Assembly: GCA_951230915.1 (NCBI GenBank) | Contig: OX579635.1 | Location: 25,172,001 to 25,236,000, forward strand | Source: Antitrichia curtipendula | Lineage: Eukaryota > Streptophyta > Bryopsida > Hypnales > Leucodontaceae | DNA length: 64,000 bases | Reading direction: 5' to 3' | In this document: positions 1 through 11,770 of the stretch, in pieces | Layout: every line of letters starts with the position of its first letter | Numbering within the stretch: the stretch's first letter is position 1 | Made by a program: the position numbers and the translations under genes | Notes under the pieces: generated by a model | Told to the model about the DNA's origin: nothing | The model's database searches: none | Seen by the model: only the letters and a program-made list of their open reading frames with translations

Positions 1-735
1 AACAAAAAGTAAAAATGACATCGGCATTTAGTAACCTGCACCAGCTGTGAAAACGGGAACTTCACACGCGAAATATTCCAGTAAACATGAAAAGGAAACC
101 AAGAAACTCGAGGAGCAGTTCACCGAGACAACTTGATTCACACTCCACGAAGGAAAAGTATCTGCTCTTTACTCCAAAGTTTCCAAAGAATGGTACTAGA
201 CCCTACAGAAGTATAATCTGAACCCTTCTTCTATCTTACCACCACTGAGACAAGGGAAGATCATCCCATAGACTTGACTCCATCTATTCAAAGAACAGAT
301 AAAGGAGAAAATCTACCTGGATCAATACAATTGCAAGAGGAAATGATCCCTCACTGATAAAACACACTCACTCCCATACTGCCGATTAAAGGGTCTGATT
401 ATGCATGTTGGTTTCACTGGGTTGCACATGCTGGAAGCTGATGGAAATATCAGCATCATTCTCTAACCTTCGAGTCACTAGATAACACAGATAACACTAC
501 AAGAGAGAAAACATGAAAGTAAATTGAGAAGTTACAAGTGAGGAATTCTCCTTACAAATATGTAACAACCCACTTCAACAAAACCCGGAGATTGAATAAA
601 CGCTCAAGTTCACGATCAGGCAGAACAAATGATTAGACCAGAAAATACTTTTAAAATGTCCATGCCTCGTTCCTCAATCTTGCAAAAGGCATGGACGGAA
701 CTTCCTCCATGATCGCTTTACTCTACATTTCCCAT
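1..735 (-). other. 3' flank / probable 3' UTR of the charged-protein gene
   Basis: Lies immediately downstream of the stop codon of the minus-strand gene at 736-3422. It contains no convincing open frame on either strand and no recognisable repeat. Moderate base composition suggests at least part of it is transcribed 3' UTR, but no unambiguous polyadenylation signal can be picked. The window edge truncates the flank. Confidence 0.4.
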
Positions 736-3422
736 TCACCTGACAGGTTGCTGGTTGTAATGACTTTTCTCCTTCTTTTTAGCAGCTGCAAGCTTTGCAG
801 CCCTGGCAGCTGCCTCTCTTGCAGCAGCCTTAGCTGCCGATGAATCACTATCTCCAGTCTTCTTTTTCTTCAGAGACTGCATCCTCTTCAAAATTTCTTT
901 GGGGTCGACCGGCTCAGTGACTTCCTCGACGGTTTCCTCATCTTTCAGCTCACTGTCAGGAGTAGGCGGTACATCTCCATCCCTCTCTTTGAAAGACTTC
1001 TCTTTCTTAGCCTTTCTTCTTTTAGAGCTTTTGCTGTTTGTCAGAGTGGGTACTCCTCCGGATCCTCCTTCCTCAATGCCATTACCCGACTCCTCTTCTT
1101 TCTTGTCATCGGGGTGAGAATCCGATCCTTTAAACAAACGAACGAAAGCATGTAAGAATGTCTAGACAGAATCATACTGAACCAGCAAAGGCAACTGCAA
1201 AAAATACACCTAGCAAGAGAAAAAACAGTAAGAAACTATTGCAGATTATCATAGTAATTTATCTCTACCAGAACAACGAGACAAGATATTAAATGAAGGC
1301 AGGAAAAAACTATTCTAAAGGAAAAAACAAGAACTGTTCATTCGATAACCTAAAGACTATCAACAAAAGTAGATAAACTATTGCTGTAGCGCAAAGATTT
1401 CTTCTTGAAATAAGTACTTTACTAAACTTGATGAGGAAGACGAGAAGCATCACAGTCAGTTTAGGTACAAAAGTCCATACGAATGCTGTGATCAAGATTG
1501 TAGCATCACAAATGAAACTTGACTAGAATATTTACAAAACCTGAAGGTTTTCTTGTAGGAAGCATAAATTTCAGTTCTGGGTACAAACTGTGGGACACAA
1601 TAATTGCAGAGACTTGGGAATGAGTAAGCATAACTGGTCACCGGCCACGTCAGTTCAACAAACAGTAAGGAACCCACCATTTTCTTCTTTCTCTTCCGTC
1701 TCAATATTTTTGAACTCGGCAAGAACTGCCTCCAAATCAGCCAATTCCTTCTTTTTTATTTCCTTCTTCGAGAGCTGTCGCTCTGGCTCCCTCAAAATCG
1801 GAGGCAAAACAGCTTCAGGCTTTGATGGGGCCTCATCGATCCCTGCAGCTGCTCCACTCTCGTTTTCTCCATCCTCTTCAACCTCATCTTCAATCTCATC
1901 GTCTCCTTCTCCTTCTTCGTCCCCTTCCGATTCCTGAAATTGTACACAGACGAAGAAAAAAGCATTCAGAAATACACATACAGGTGAAAATGAAGTGTTA
2001 GGACGAACCTTCTAACTCGCACAACTAATAGAGAATTCAAGAATCTCTGACCAAGACCAAGCAAATACTAATAGGGTTATTTTCAATACAATATTGGAGG
2101 ATTCCTAATTTCAAAATTGTCAATTGGCTACCCTAATCACATTAAAGTAAGCATTATGTGGTAACCTCCTGATAACTCGCACATTCAAGAAAACTCCCTA
2201 ACCCTACAGTCACTCTGTAGAAGGCAACAAAAATCAGATAAGATTCAACTTTTCCGGACTTCGCAGACAGAAACAAGTCAAGTTTTTAATTTCCACAATT
2301 AGTATTCATCCAAATCATCGGAACCAATGGGTCAAATTCCCTGTTCCTCAGAAGCGTGTAGACAAACCCTCGAACACAGCAACCTCGAACTGGGACGCGA
2401 GACCCTTTCTCCTCATCGTGTATGGACCGGCCCAGACACCAACTTCGAAAAATAAAGTAGCATCTAACACAGTCACGCAGAACCCTAAATTACAACCTTC
2501 ACAAATAAACAAGCAGCCAATTCATTTGACGCTTTTCTTACAAAGCCTACTACACTAGCCGCTGCCTTCCTAGTACTACGGACTTCTGTTCCGAAGTGCA
2601 CCACAAATATGTTACCGTGTATTTCAAAACACATCTGTACGAGGGTCCCGCATATCGCAAGGTTCATTCACTATGTATGCATAATCATAGTCAGTAACTG
2701 GTAAAACTCCACAGGAAGTCAATCGAAACATCACAACACAGCTACAACCAGAAAGAAACTAAGGTACACGAAAACCTGTCAAGGAACTTCCTGTCGACAA
2801 ACGCCTTTCATTACAGATCTAACGACCAAAGAATGCTTAAGTACGATTCATATGTAAGATGTGCATACGCGCGCACCCGAAGCGCTACATCTAACAGCCA
2901 ATGCTGGTAACCCTATTCAACACTTACTGCAAGCACCGTCCGAAACGGCCCAACCCCGATACCACCAATGAAAGCCTTCGAAACAGATCATGAGGATCCA
3001 AGTCGGCAACACACTTTTCATACGGCGGCCGGATTCAATCTCACGACGAAGAAAAAAGAACGACACAAAGGTGAGAAAACACGACCACTGAAAACCTTGC
3101 AACCTACCTCGCCTTGACTCAAGGCCTCCTTCGGTTCTGGAAGAGGAGCCACATCGATGTCCGGCGGTGGCGCGGTGGTAGCGAAGTAGTCATCCTCATC
3201 GTCGCAATCCGCCCAGGACTTGACGGAGACTTGAGTGGCGGACCAAAACTGCGCGTGCTCCTCCTGCTTGGCCTCGGCGCTCTCGTCCTTGCCCTTGGAT
3301 TTCTCCCGCTCCAATTTCCTCCTGCTCGACGACTTGGAGCGACGTCTCTCAAGCGCGGCAAAGATGTTCGTGCTGCTTATCGCCGGCAATCCATCGCCCT
3401 TCTTGTTTCCGCTTCCGACCAT
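736..3422 (-). CDS. Conserved-looking charged low-complexity protein, 3 exons, 320 aa, function unknown
   Basis: Spliced minus-strand gene. Coding exons are 3422-3108 (105 codons), 1933-1678 and 1127-736. Introns run 3107-1934 (1174 bp) and 1677-1128 (550 bp). Donors are GAG|GTAGGT and ATG|GTGGGT; acceptors are TTTCAG|GAATC and TTTAAAG|GATC. Phases 0 and 1 join without error, and 963 nt give 320 residues plus stop. ATG 3422 is the only in-frame ATG in exon 1, because the upstream extension of the frame begins with TTG. Residues 1-60 are basic (RRRSKSSSRRKLEREK). Around residues 66-90 is a Trp/acidic segment (VKSWADCDDEDDYFATTAPP), followed by a Glu/Asp tract in exon 2. Exon 2 ends in a Lys/Glu helix (ERQLSKKEIKKKELADLEAV). 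Exon 3 ends in an Ala/Lys-rich coiled-coil-like tail. The composition suggests a disordered nuclear or nucleolar protein. That role is inference, and I do not recognise a named family. Confidence 0.85.
1934..3107 (-). other. Intron 1 (long) of the charged-protein gene
   Basis: A 1174-bp intron bounded by GTAGGT and TTTCAG on the minus strand. It is longer than all the coding exons together. It holds no obvious transposon and no long open frame supported by other evidence. Composition is intermediate between the exons and the AT-rich intergenic DNA. Confidence 0.75.
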
Positions 3423-4053
3423 CCTAACTACTCCACCGTAACCACTGCCGCTGTTCCCCCGTCGTCTTCTCCTCCTCACTACACCTCCACGCCGACCTCC
3501 GCAGCAACCTCGGCCTCCAAATGCTGAAAAGCACGAATACGGGTGCTGAAACGCCGCTTCTGCACCAAACAACGCGCCACAAATCCTAAACTTCCACGAA
3601 ACTGAATCGCGTCGCGCTCCACTGGATAAACCATGCAGCGAGGTGCTCTCGCCCGGCCGCAGTGACGATCTCCGTGACAAAAGTAAAGCAGTCGACTCCA
3701 CGCGCAGTCCTCCCCGGTCACAATGAAGCAACCTCTATGGCGCTTGAAACCCTAAATCCTGATGCTCCTCCATCGCTCTCTCAAGGGCATAGCCCCACCA
3801 ACAAGAGCCGGTCGGCGCCGCTTTCGGCCGCCGCGCACGAGCGCGCGTCATCGTAAGCGCGGTTGGGTCCAAGATATTACTGCGCTGGGCGACATGGGCG
3901 ACCGCGCGGCGGCCGGGTGGAGGGAAAGTGAGTGAGCTGGCGGTTCTTGTGGGTGAGTGAGCGGCAAACGCTCCTGGGGGCGAAGTTACGCTGAGTACTA
4001 TCCGCTTTCACACTCGGACACTCTTGCTGGATAACCAATGTTATTCTGCAGGC
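3423..4053 (-). promoter_or_regulatory. GC-rich 5' UTR / promoter region of the charged-protein gene
   Basis: GC-rich block directly upstream of ATG 3422, with CpG- and purine/pyrimidine-rich runs such as GGCGGCCGGG near 3910. It ends sharply where AT-rich DNA starts beyond about 4.1 kb. Open frames here have no in-frame ATG leading into the gene and read as low-complexity Arg/Gly. The region most likely carries the transcription start and 5' UTR. No TATA box could be chosen. Confidence 0.5.
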
Positions 4054-4092
4054 AGCCAAGTTCTCCAACCAAGTTCCCCAACCAAGTTCCCC
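4054..4092. repeat. Three tandem copies of a 13-bp motif
   Basis: AGCCAAGTTCTCC followed by two perfect copies of AACCAAGTTCCCC. It sits at the outer edge of the GC-rich upstream region of the first gene, so it could be a cluster of binding sites or a simple slippage product. Confidence 0.85.
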
Positions 4093-6038
4093 TATTATTA
4101 GCTTGACAGACCTAGGTATGGACCCAACATTTCTAAGAATAAGGTAGCCTCACCCAAAACCACCACTTTTTCTTGTACTACGATCTCCTTAGGTCAAGCT
4201 TCAAATTCAATTCGATGCCTTTATTAGTGATCTCAAGAAAAATTCAACCGCTTCATTATTTTTTGATATTACAGTAATATTTTCTAAATTTTCAAAGTTG
4301 AAAGTATAGGGTACCTATTTATGCCATTGGATTGATCCTTCAACAGACCCCTTTGAAGCAAAAGATGCTTGAACTCCCATTGGTTGCTCTTGAAAGATTT
4401 GTGGTGGCTTGGAGGGGATATAGCGACATTTGTCACCTTTTTAAATATGCTCCTTCCAAGCCATCTTCTTGGTGGTGCTAAACAAAACGTGGCAACATTG
4501 AGTTCCTCTACCTTATTAGAAAATGAATCCATTATTAAAGACTATTGATGGACTATGTTCGACAATCAACTCTATAATCAAGTTATTATTTAAGGTTATT
4601 GTAAAAAAATTCAACAATTGCAAATAGAAATGTCAGTCATTATGGACAAATAAACAAAAAAAATACCCAAAATTTGATGCATGACATCTAAAATACAAAT
4701 GCAAGCAAATCTTAACCTTTAATTATTAATTATTCACTTCATAATTGAAAATTTCTAAAGCACACAACTTTGGTTTTTTTCTTAAGTTGTAGTCACCAAA
4801 ACCAAAAATTCAAGAAAGTTGAACATTTTGTTTCTAGGAAACGTACAAGTTTCAAAAAATAAATAAAGTATCTTTTTTTGTTTCCAATGAATCTCTTACC
4901 ACTATTTGTAACTTTTTATTATTGCAATAATAAATATTTATCAACTTAAGTTTGTAGACTAGGAAGAAAACAAGTGGTTGGTGTCCAAACTTTAGATTTC
5001 AAATAGTGGATGGGGAAGTATATATAGATTTCTTTGTTGACCTTTAATTAAATTCCAAATAGTGGATGCAATTTTTTTAATTTATTTTATAGTTGCTTTT
5101 TTAGAAGTCAAACAATAATAAACATGTTTGCAGTGCAAAAGTAGTTGCCAAATTCTTGTTGAAAGATGAACTTACAAATATAAGGTATTGACATCCAATA
5201 TCAACTTCATTCATAAACATGATGTAATGGAAAATAAGATATTTATTTATGGTCAAGTTATCATAACCTTCTTGAACTTCTTTGAAAGGTCTCCTTTGCC
5301 TTCCTTGGCATTTGGAGTGGTGCCTTACATAATCTTCAATTGAATGGCTCAAATGAGGTTCATATTTATTTAAATACCTCCCCTAAGTATTTTGCAAAGG
5401 GATTATTTTTTTAGACAAGAAATGGAGGGAGACAAAGGGCCTTGGTTAAGAATGTTATGTTAGCTACTTTAGTATATTTCATTGTAGTTGAAGGCTATAA
5501 ATGCAAATTGTTTGACAAGTAATAGAGATGCTTATTAGATTAGGCTAATATATATAGCATTTTATGAAATATATAATGTTTTGCAATAGATTATATATCA
5601 TTGTTTGAAATAAAACTAAATACTACAAGTTAATGAATATAATTTTATATTTATAATTATAATATAGTGCATGATTAAAACATGTGAATACAATTACTAA
5701 CCATTACAATGTGTAAACCAAATGAAGATACATTTGTATAATTATATATAGTTCCCCATTGATGTTTCAAATCCTTTCATGTTTTATTTACAACAAAAAT
5801 ATTTCCAAAAAAATTCTAAATATTTTTGTCAATAGAGGTATCCTATGAATCACTAAATGTTGTCTTTCATCATGATCCTAACAAATTATTATTGTAGATT
5901 GCATTTGAGTTTTGATTCAACTTGCAATTTTTTGAATGACAAGGCATGACTACATGCTCATTTAGCCACATTGAGTTATCTTTTTTTCTAAATTGAAATT
6001 TTGATAGTATCCTTTCAATTGTGAGTCATAAGCATGGA
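4093..6038. other. AT-rich intergenic DNA, no gene seen
   Basis: Very AT-rich with stops in all frames and no frame above about 85 codons. No terminal inverted repeats or tandem array was recognised. It contains only A/T runs and probably unrecognisably old repeats. Confidence 0.6.
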
Positions 6039-6979
6039 TTAACTCCTAAAGGTCAGAGACTATGTTTTCACCAAAAACGCTCTAAAATTGCTATTTCTAA
6101 TACAAGTACCAAATTTTACAAAAAAAACATTTTTTGAAAAATATAACCATAGAATACTGTATTAAACTAGTTTGAGAAGTTGTGGAAAAAATTTCAGAAA
6201 TTTCCACCCTGTGGATTGCAAGATAATAGCGTTTGAGTTGACAAAAATCCTTTTTTGGGCCTTGCGAAAATCCGGGCAGCTGCACTTCACAAGGTCACAT
6301 TGTTATGAAAAAATGTCCAAAATGGTGGTTACTTTTTGGATTCATTCTTCAACGCAAGTTGGCTATATGCTTGAAAAATTTCAAATCATTTGAAATTGTA
6401 AAATATACAGGAAAAAAATAGTAAGAAGAAAGAGGTAAAGAATGTTCAAAACAATAAATTGTTAAGAATTTTAATATGGAATTGAAAAATGTCAATCCCC
6501 ATGGTTGTAATGTTGAAATAAACAATCCACACCCAATGTTTTTATTTTTTTTCAAAAATATTGAATATTGAGTTAAATAAAGGACTTCAAAGTTTATTTT
6601 AGAGTAGAGAGTCCATAACTACCTCCAAACTACAACTCCTCATAGCTTTCATTTCATTAATCAAAATGGAATGATTCAAAGCTTCCCACTTACATATAAT
6701 TTTTTTTTTTAAAATTCAAATTTTAATTTTAAAAAAAAATGATTTTAAATAAGTTTTTACAGTTGCCGAAGCTGCCTGCCGACCAATGAACATGACATAT
6801 CATGCAATCACCTTTTAACCACATAGTCAAAAGCTATGAAAATTGTTGGGCCTTAAAGCTACTCCTCGGCCACATCTTGTGTGAAAATTTCAAAGAAAAA
6901 TAATAAAAACTCCGATTGTAATGAGCTGCCCAAAATTGTTGTATTGTCAAAAAACGGAGTTTGGTCCTTTAGGGGTTAA
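6039..6979 (+). mobile_element. TTAA-flanked piggyBac-type MITE, copy 1 (about 940 bp)
   Basis: Begins TTAACTCCTAAAGGTC and ends with the inverse of TTAACCCCTAAAGGACC, giving imperfect terminal inverted repeats directly bordered by TTAA at both ends. The body is shared with copies near 39.7, 40.5, 52.5 and (inverted) 55.8 kb. A landmark is the segment around 6200-6290 (TTCCACCCTGTGGATTGCAA). Short frames inside differ between copies and look accidental. piggyBac elements target TTAA and have ends starting with CCC, so a non-autonomous piggyBac derivative is the best class. No transposase is encoded. Confidence 0.8.
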
Positions 6980-9673
6980 GAAATTTAAGCACCATTTTAG
7001 TTGCAAAACCTCTCCAACTTGAAGGTGCATGAGCGAAACTTAAACCTCAATTTAGAGTTGTCAACATAAACTTGGGATACAAATGCATGTGCTTAGTTGA
7101 ATAGGCAATTTTGCTCCTCATAATTTTTGGTTATATATAATAGAGGTTTAATTTAGAATTTTTCCTAACAAGAAACTAAAGTTTACAAATAAATGAAAAA
7201 TTATATACATAGTAATCAAATGCATGACAATAATCTCAAGTACAAAAGTAGTTATTTTTTCAAGTTTTATATTGTGAATCAATAAAATTAATAACCAACA
7301 CCTGATTTATAAAATAAATCAGCAAATGAAAATATAAGAATCTTAAAATAGAATTTATTTCTTATATACTAAAGAAGACAATAGTTGACTTTTGATTTAA
7401 AGTCTATTTAAAATCTAGTTTATGTGTCTTAATTTTAAAACTATTTAAATTTTTTTTCATATAATATTAGCTTCTTTGTAAAACAAATTTCGCATCCCAA
7501 TTTTTATGATGGTATCAATTGACAATGAAAAACTTCTTTGTATATCATGCAAGAAGTTTTAGGGGAGTTTATTGTGACTAGAAAATTACAAACCGTTAAA
7601 AATCTAATAAAGGGTACTCTATATATTCATGAAGTCGTAAAATTATCAAAATATTGATTATAATGCAATGTACCAATGTACCAATAAAAATGAGAGTTTA
7701 TTCATCATGGATTCTATGTCTTATTTCAAGGACAAAAATTGACTAACGACTAGACTCCATGCCTCTATTAGAAGAGAGAGCCTATACTAACTACATCATT
7801 AAAATCCATAGCTATATGTGAAGGTGGCAAATATGTTTTGATCTATCAATTGTTTTTGGAGGAGGAAATACGTAGTTGTAAGTAAATTATGTACATGGTG
7901 TATATCTTTGTGGATAATTTGGGTGGTTTATAAAAAGTTATATTATTATTGTTTTGATGGGTTACAATGCTCATAAAGGATTGATTGTTTTCTAAATTGT
8001 GTTTATGTAGTAAAATATATGTGGAGTATTTAATAGCAATGTTATTGATGGCATTCAATGACTAGATAGATGGAATGTGAGTTGTGCCTTTGGTAACTAT
8101 TGTTAGGACTATAAGTAGTTTAGTGTTCCATCCAATGTTTTGAGTGCTATGTATGAGGGATTTATATATTTTAGTTTAGTTAAAAATGAAAATTAGTCAT
8201 TGTAGAATGTAAATTCCACAAACTAGAGTTTGTATTGTAAGTGATTAGTGTCCAATCATAAGTCATTGAATGGTATATTATGTATGTAGACAATGTCTAG
8301 ACATAGTTAGAAATCACAATTACATTCAAATGGATTCAAATAGGTACAAAGGTAGAGCCAACTTCAAACTATTTGTCTTGATAATTTGTCACAAAAAAAT
8401 CCTACAATTCATGAGTGTATAGCATCTAGAGGTGGGATTGGAAATTAATAGTTTTTAGTTTCTTGTACTACAGGTACTTCTATATAATGTTGGATTCTAA
8501 AAGCTTTGATGAGAGATTCAATATAGCAAAGGAGGTATGAATCTATGTGTTTGGTTGATTGAATTTCCATAGTAGCCAGGTCATGGTTGGATATTTTGTA
8601 GGCCCAAAATGGTGTTTTCTTACAAATCCCATTTTGGACTGACTAAATATCCAACCATTTCTTAAAATTTTAATAATTACATTACTGTGACATCTTTTAT
8701 AATAATTATTAAAATATCCCATTATTGTGACATCTTTTATATTAATAAGATTAGTCCAAAAGTTGTTTAACTTATTGAGGACTAAGCTGGTTTTATCAAC
8801 TTAAGAGCTTCAAAAGGGACCTCATGATTTGAGCTGCATCAAAAAAATTTAGAGATGGAAATGAATGAAATAATTGTACAAATGTAGAATATGCATGGTA
8901 TACGTCATAAAATATTTTTTGCAAATTATTTGAACCGTTGGATTCACACATTCTAATAATTTTGTAAAATTGGTGTGTTGAGTGGTTTTCTTCATTTTAC
9001 GGATTGAATAACTTCAAAAAAATTCCAAAAATATCCAAAGTGTGAGATTCTCATTTCTTTTTGCAAAGAAATAGCTAGACACATGCTTCACATAGTGATG
9101 AAAAAAATTTGGGCATCCGAGCCTCCAAGAGTGAAGAAAACGTCTTGAAAAAGGGATTTTGGAGGGGGGGCAATAATTGCAGCCCTCAACTTCAACTAAT
9201 TTTATAAAATTCTAATTTTTGATTCAGATGAGATTCTCCAGTCATTATATAAACACCTCCTTCTACTTCTAGTGGAAAAAATAAAAATAAACCAAAAATA
9301 TGGATAGTGGTTGTGATTCTCCCCCAAAGTAATACTAGGTGTAAAGTATCCAAATGCTGGAATTTGTGACGTAAGCCCCACGAAGCCACTGATTGGCAAG
9401 ATATTGGCCCTGCTTTTCTTTTAGATCTTTCGTAATGTAGCCCATGGAACTTAGTGTGGAAACAACAACTTTTTATGCAAGAACAAGTTGGTTTTCTGTG
9501 GGAATACATCTGCATGCAATAAAATCAACAGACCACATAGGCATGTATGTCACTGTGAAGGACGATGTTCATTGCCTAGTGCGGGAAGGATGCTCCTAGC
9601 CCAACAACCAACTGCTAAAGTTGGAAACTTTTCAGAGGGGCTCTAACCACATTAACCTACATTTTTGAGCTTA
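6980..9673. other. AT-rich intergenic DNA with one hairpin
   Basis: No gene recognised. The longest frame, minus strand 9192-9515 (107 codons), has no recognisable domain and no codon or splice support. Apart from the hairpin at 8585-8660 and a short direct repeat of GTGACATCTTTTATA near 8689 and 8730, nothing distinct is visible. Confidence 0.5.
8585..8660. repeat. Short inverted repeat (hairpin of about 76 bp)
   Basis: The left arm TGGTTGGATATTTTGTAGGC..AAAATGG is mirrored by CCATTTTGGACTGACTAAATATCCAACCA. The arms pair over about 25 of 29 bases with a short loop. It could be a tiny miniature element or a small-RNA-type foldback. No target duplication was identified. Confidence 0.7.
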
Positions 9674-9925
9674 CTGTGGTTAGTGACAAATGAATCTTTT
9701 TTCCAATATGGCATGTGTTACTAATTGCACTAATTTATTTATTTTGGATTAGTTTGGTTAGTGACACATGATACTTTTTTTTAATATCATGTGTCACTAA
9801 CTGCACTAACCCCTAAAATACATGTTAGTGCAATTAGTGACACATGATTATTTTTTCAATATATCATATATAACTAATCGTTCTAACCCCCAAAATAGAA
9901 GTCAGTGTACTTAGTGAAATATCAT
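9674..9925. repeat. Tandem array of about three 75-bp hairpin units
   Basis: Three consecutive units, each an imperfect palindrome. The central one has GGTTAGTGACACATGAT on its left, a T-rich loop, and ATCATGTGTCACTAACTGCA on its right. Units run about 9674-9735, 9748-9818 and 9820-9897, followed by a weaker fourth to about 9960. The second and third end in AACCCCTAAAA or AACCCCCAAAA. The array lies roughly 600 bp beyond the 3' end of the piggyBac transposase relic. Confidence 0.75.
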
Positions 9926-10499
9926 ATTTTTTACATGTAATGATTACATAAGTTTTTTAGTGTAACACATTTTATTCCATAGCACAAAAAGACTTGTACA
10001 ATGCTACCAATAAATGAAAATAACAAAACCAATATATTGGGACAAATGGGAAGGTGCAAAAATTGATACACCAACGTTTACAAAATTGGACTTCTACAAC
10101 AAACCCAAACTGTTAGTACCACTGCAAAATTCTCCACGAAGCTACAATATCAACAGACCCTCAACACAAGCAATGACGCAACGCTGTCCCACGGCGGTAT
10201 GCAGCCATGGAGCCAAAAGACGGACAATGTGTCCATAGGGGTGTATTGCGCATGCTACTTTCCACAAGGTTTGCCGCCCAAACTTTTGCTTCTGTTGCAT
10301 GCCGACTGAGTGGCCTCAAGAGTGCCTGCAAAACATGCCACTTATCATCTATCATTTCCTCAAAATGCATGCTTCCCACTTAGTTTGACTGTGAGCCTTG
10401 ACAAAGTAGTCACCTTTGCATATGTATTTCCATCCATACCCTTTGCAAATTCTAACTTACTTCCTACCACAAATGTGACATTTGCATCACTTTCTCTCT

Positions 10500-11770
10500 A
10501 GATGGCACATGTCGTAGTGCAATCCTTTGTGCAGAGGTAATCCCTTATACATTGTTTGTTCCACCTTCACGGAATTGGCAGTCAACCACATTGCTACCAA
10601 CTAATGATACGCCTTTCTGAACATGGGACACACACCTCTACAGTTGCAGTCCAACTCATATAGAACATAGGACTTGCTGAGGCTAATATCCAAGATGGAA
10701 AATAGGAGGCAATGCCATCACTTGTTAATGCAAATCTGATAAATGTAGTTGGCACGTTTTTGGTCAACAACATCTATGTTTCTCATGTGGGTCACATACT
10801 TCAAGTTCATTGGACACGAATGTTGGCAATACTACATGGCGACCACAAATCCACCTTTGAGTGAAGCAATTGATAGGGAAGGTTTTGTTGTGTGTGCTCA
10901 TAAAGTGAACTACTTGAGAGTCAAACCAATAAATTGTAGCCATCTGTTGCCCAACATGCATTTTCTGGAATAAGCTACTCCAACTCTCTTTATCGCTCTT
11001 GTAATGACCCATTACGATTTTGGAGAAAAGCTTTGCATTACTTTTGCATGTTCCAATTAAAGAAAAAATTGTGCAATAATATATCAAACAATTACATCTC
11101 TATGAAGAAATTATCCACGACTATGTAGTGACTACGATAAGATAGCTCATCCGTGAGACGGAACACCATCTGGGAGCCCACCAAATAACCACTTTTAGTA
11201 GGATATGCGGGTGCACCTAGGTACATCTTGAAGTTCCAAACGTATCAAGTTTGACTGCAAGTAATAGCATAAACATTTATGCCATATTTCACGGGCTTAT
11301 TCATCATGTATTGTTGGAAACCACAATACCGTCCTTTGTACATTTTCATTATTTCATCAATAGTGAGGATCTTGTTTGGATTTAGCAATTTCTTGTAGAG
11401 CCCCACAAAACTATCCACTAGCCAACATATGTTGTCGAGCTTGTCAAATTGGGGATGCAACTTATTAGTATATAGAGTTTGGTGTTATCTACCAAGTGGA
11501 TATTCATAAAGATACTCAAGAATCAATCTCTTGACATGACATTGCATACTATGGGGCACCTTAAGAAGGAATCATCTGACAAGTAATTCTTCATGGCAGA
11601 CTCATTTTTCAAGCGCATATACAACACAATCTCTAACCAGGCTTTAAGAGACTGAATGGTGAGTTTCTTCCATTTTGGTCCCCCATTGAGCTTATTCCTA
11701 GTTCTTCTATGACCACTATAAATAGGATGATTGGCATATGCATTTGTTTGATTCACTATCTTGTCCAAAG
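10500..11770 (-). pseudogene. piggyBac-family transposase relic (DDE_Tnp_1_7 type), frameshifted
   Basis: Read on the minus strand in several frames, this gives the ordered landmarks of a piggyBac transposase. N-terminal helical part: LKAWLEIVLYMRLKNES..SDDSFLRCPIV near 11.7-11.55 kb. Then NIHLVDNTKLY / LHPQFDKLDNI, and the first catalytic-Asp segment LTIDEIMKMYKGR (Asp near 11358) with YMMNKPVKYGI. Next come KMYLGAP..GYLVGSQMVF and the second segment IVVDNFF (near 11114). Then YWFDSQVVHFMSTHNK, and finally MRNIDVVDQKRANY (Asp near 10773) with NKWW. An in-frame TGA follows MSRD, a frameshift separates HLVDN from LHPQFD, a stop follows NFFIEM, and another shift precedes RNIDVVDQ. Family assignment is firm from the motif order. 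The gene is dead as read. Confidence 0.88.

Noticed and set aside
3114..3527. 137-codon plus-strand frame opposite exon 1 of the first gene
   Set aside because: Antisense shadow of a GC-rich coding exon whose splice phases fit the minus-strand gene.
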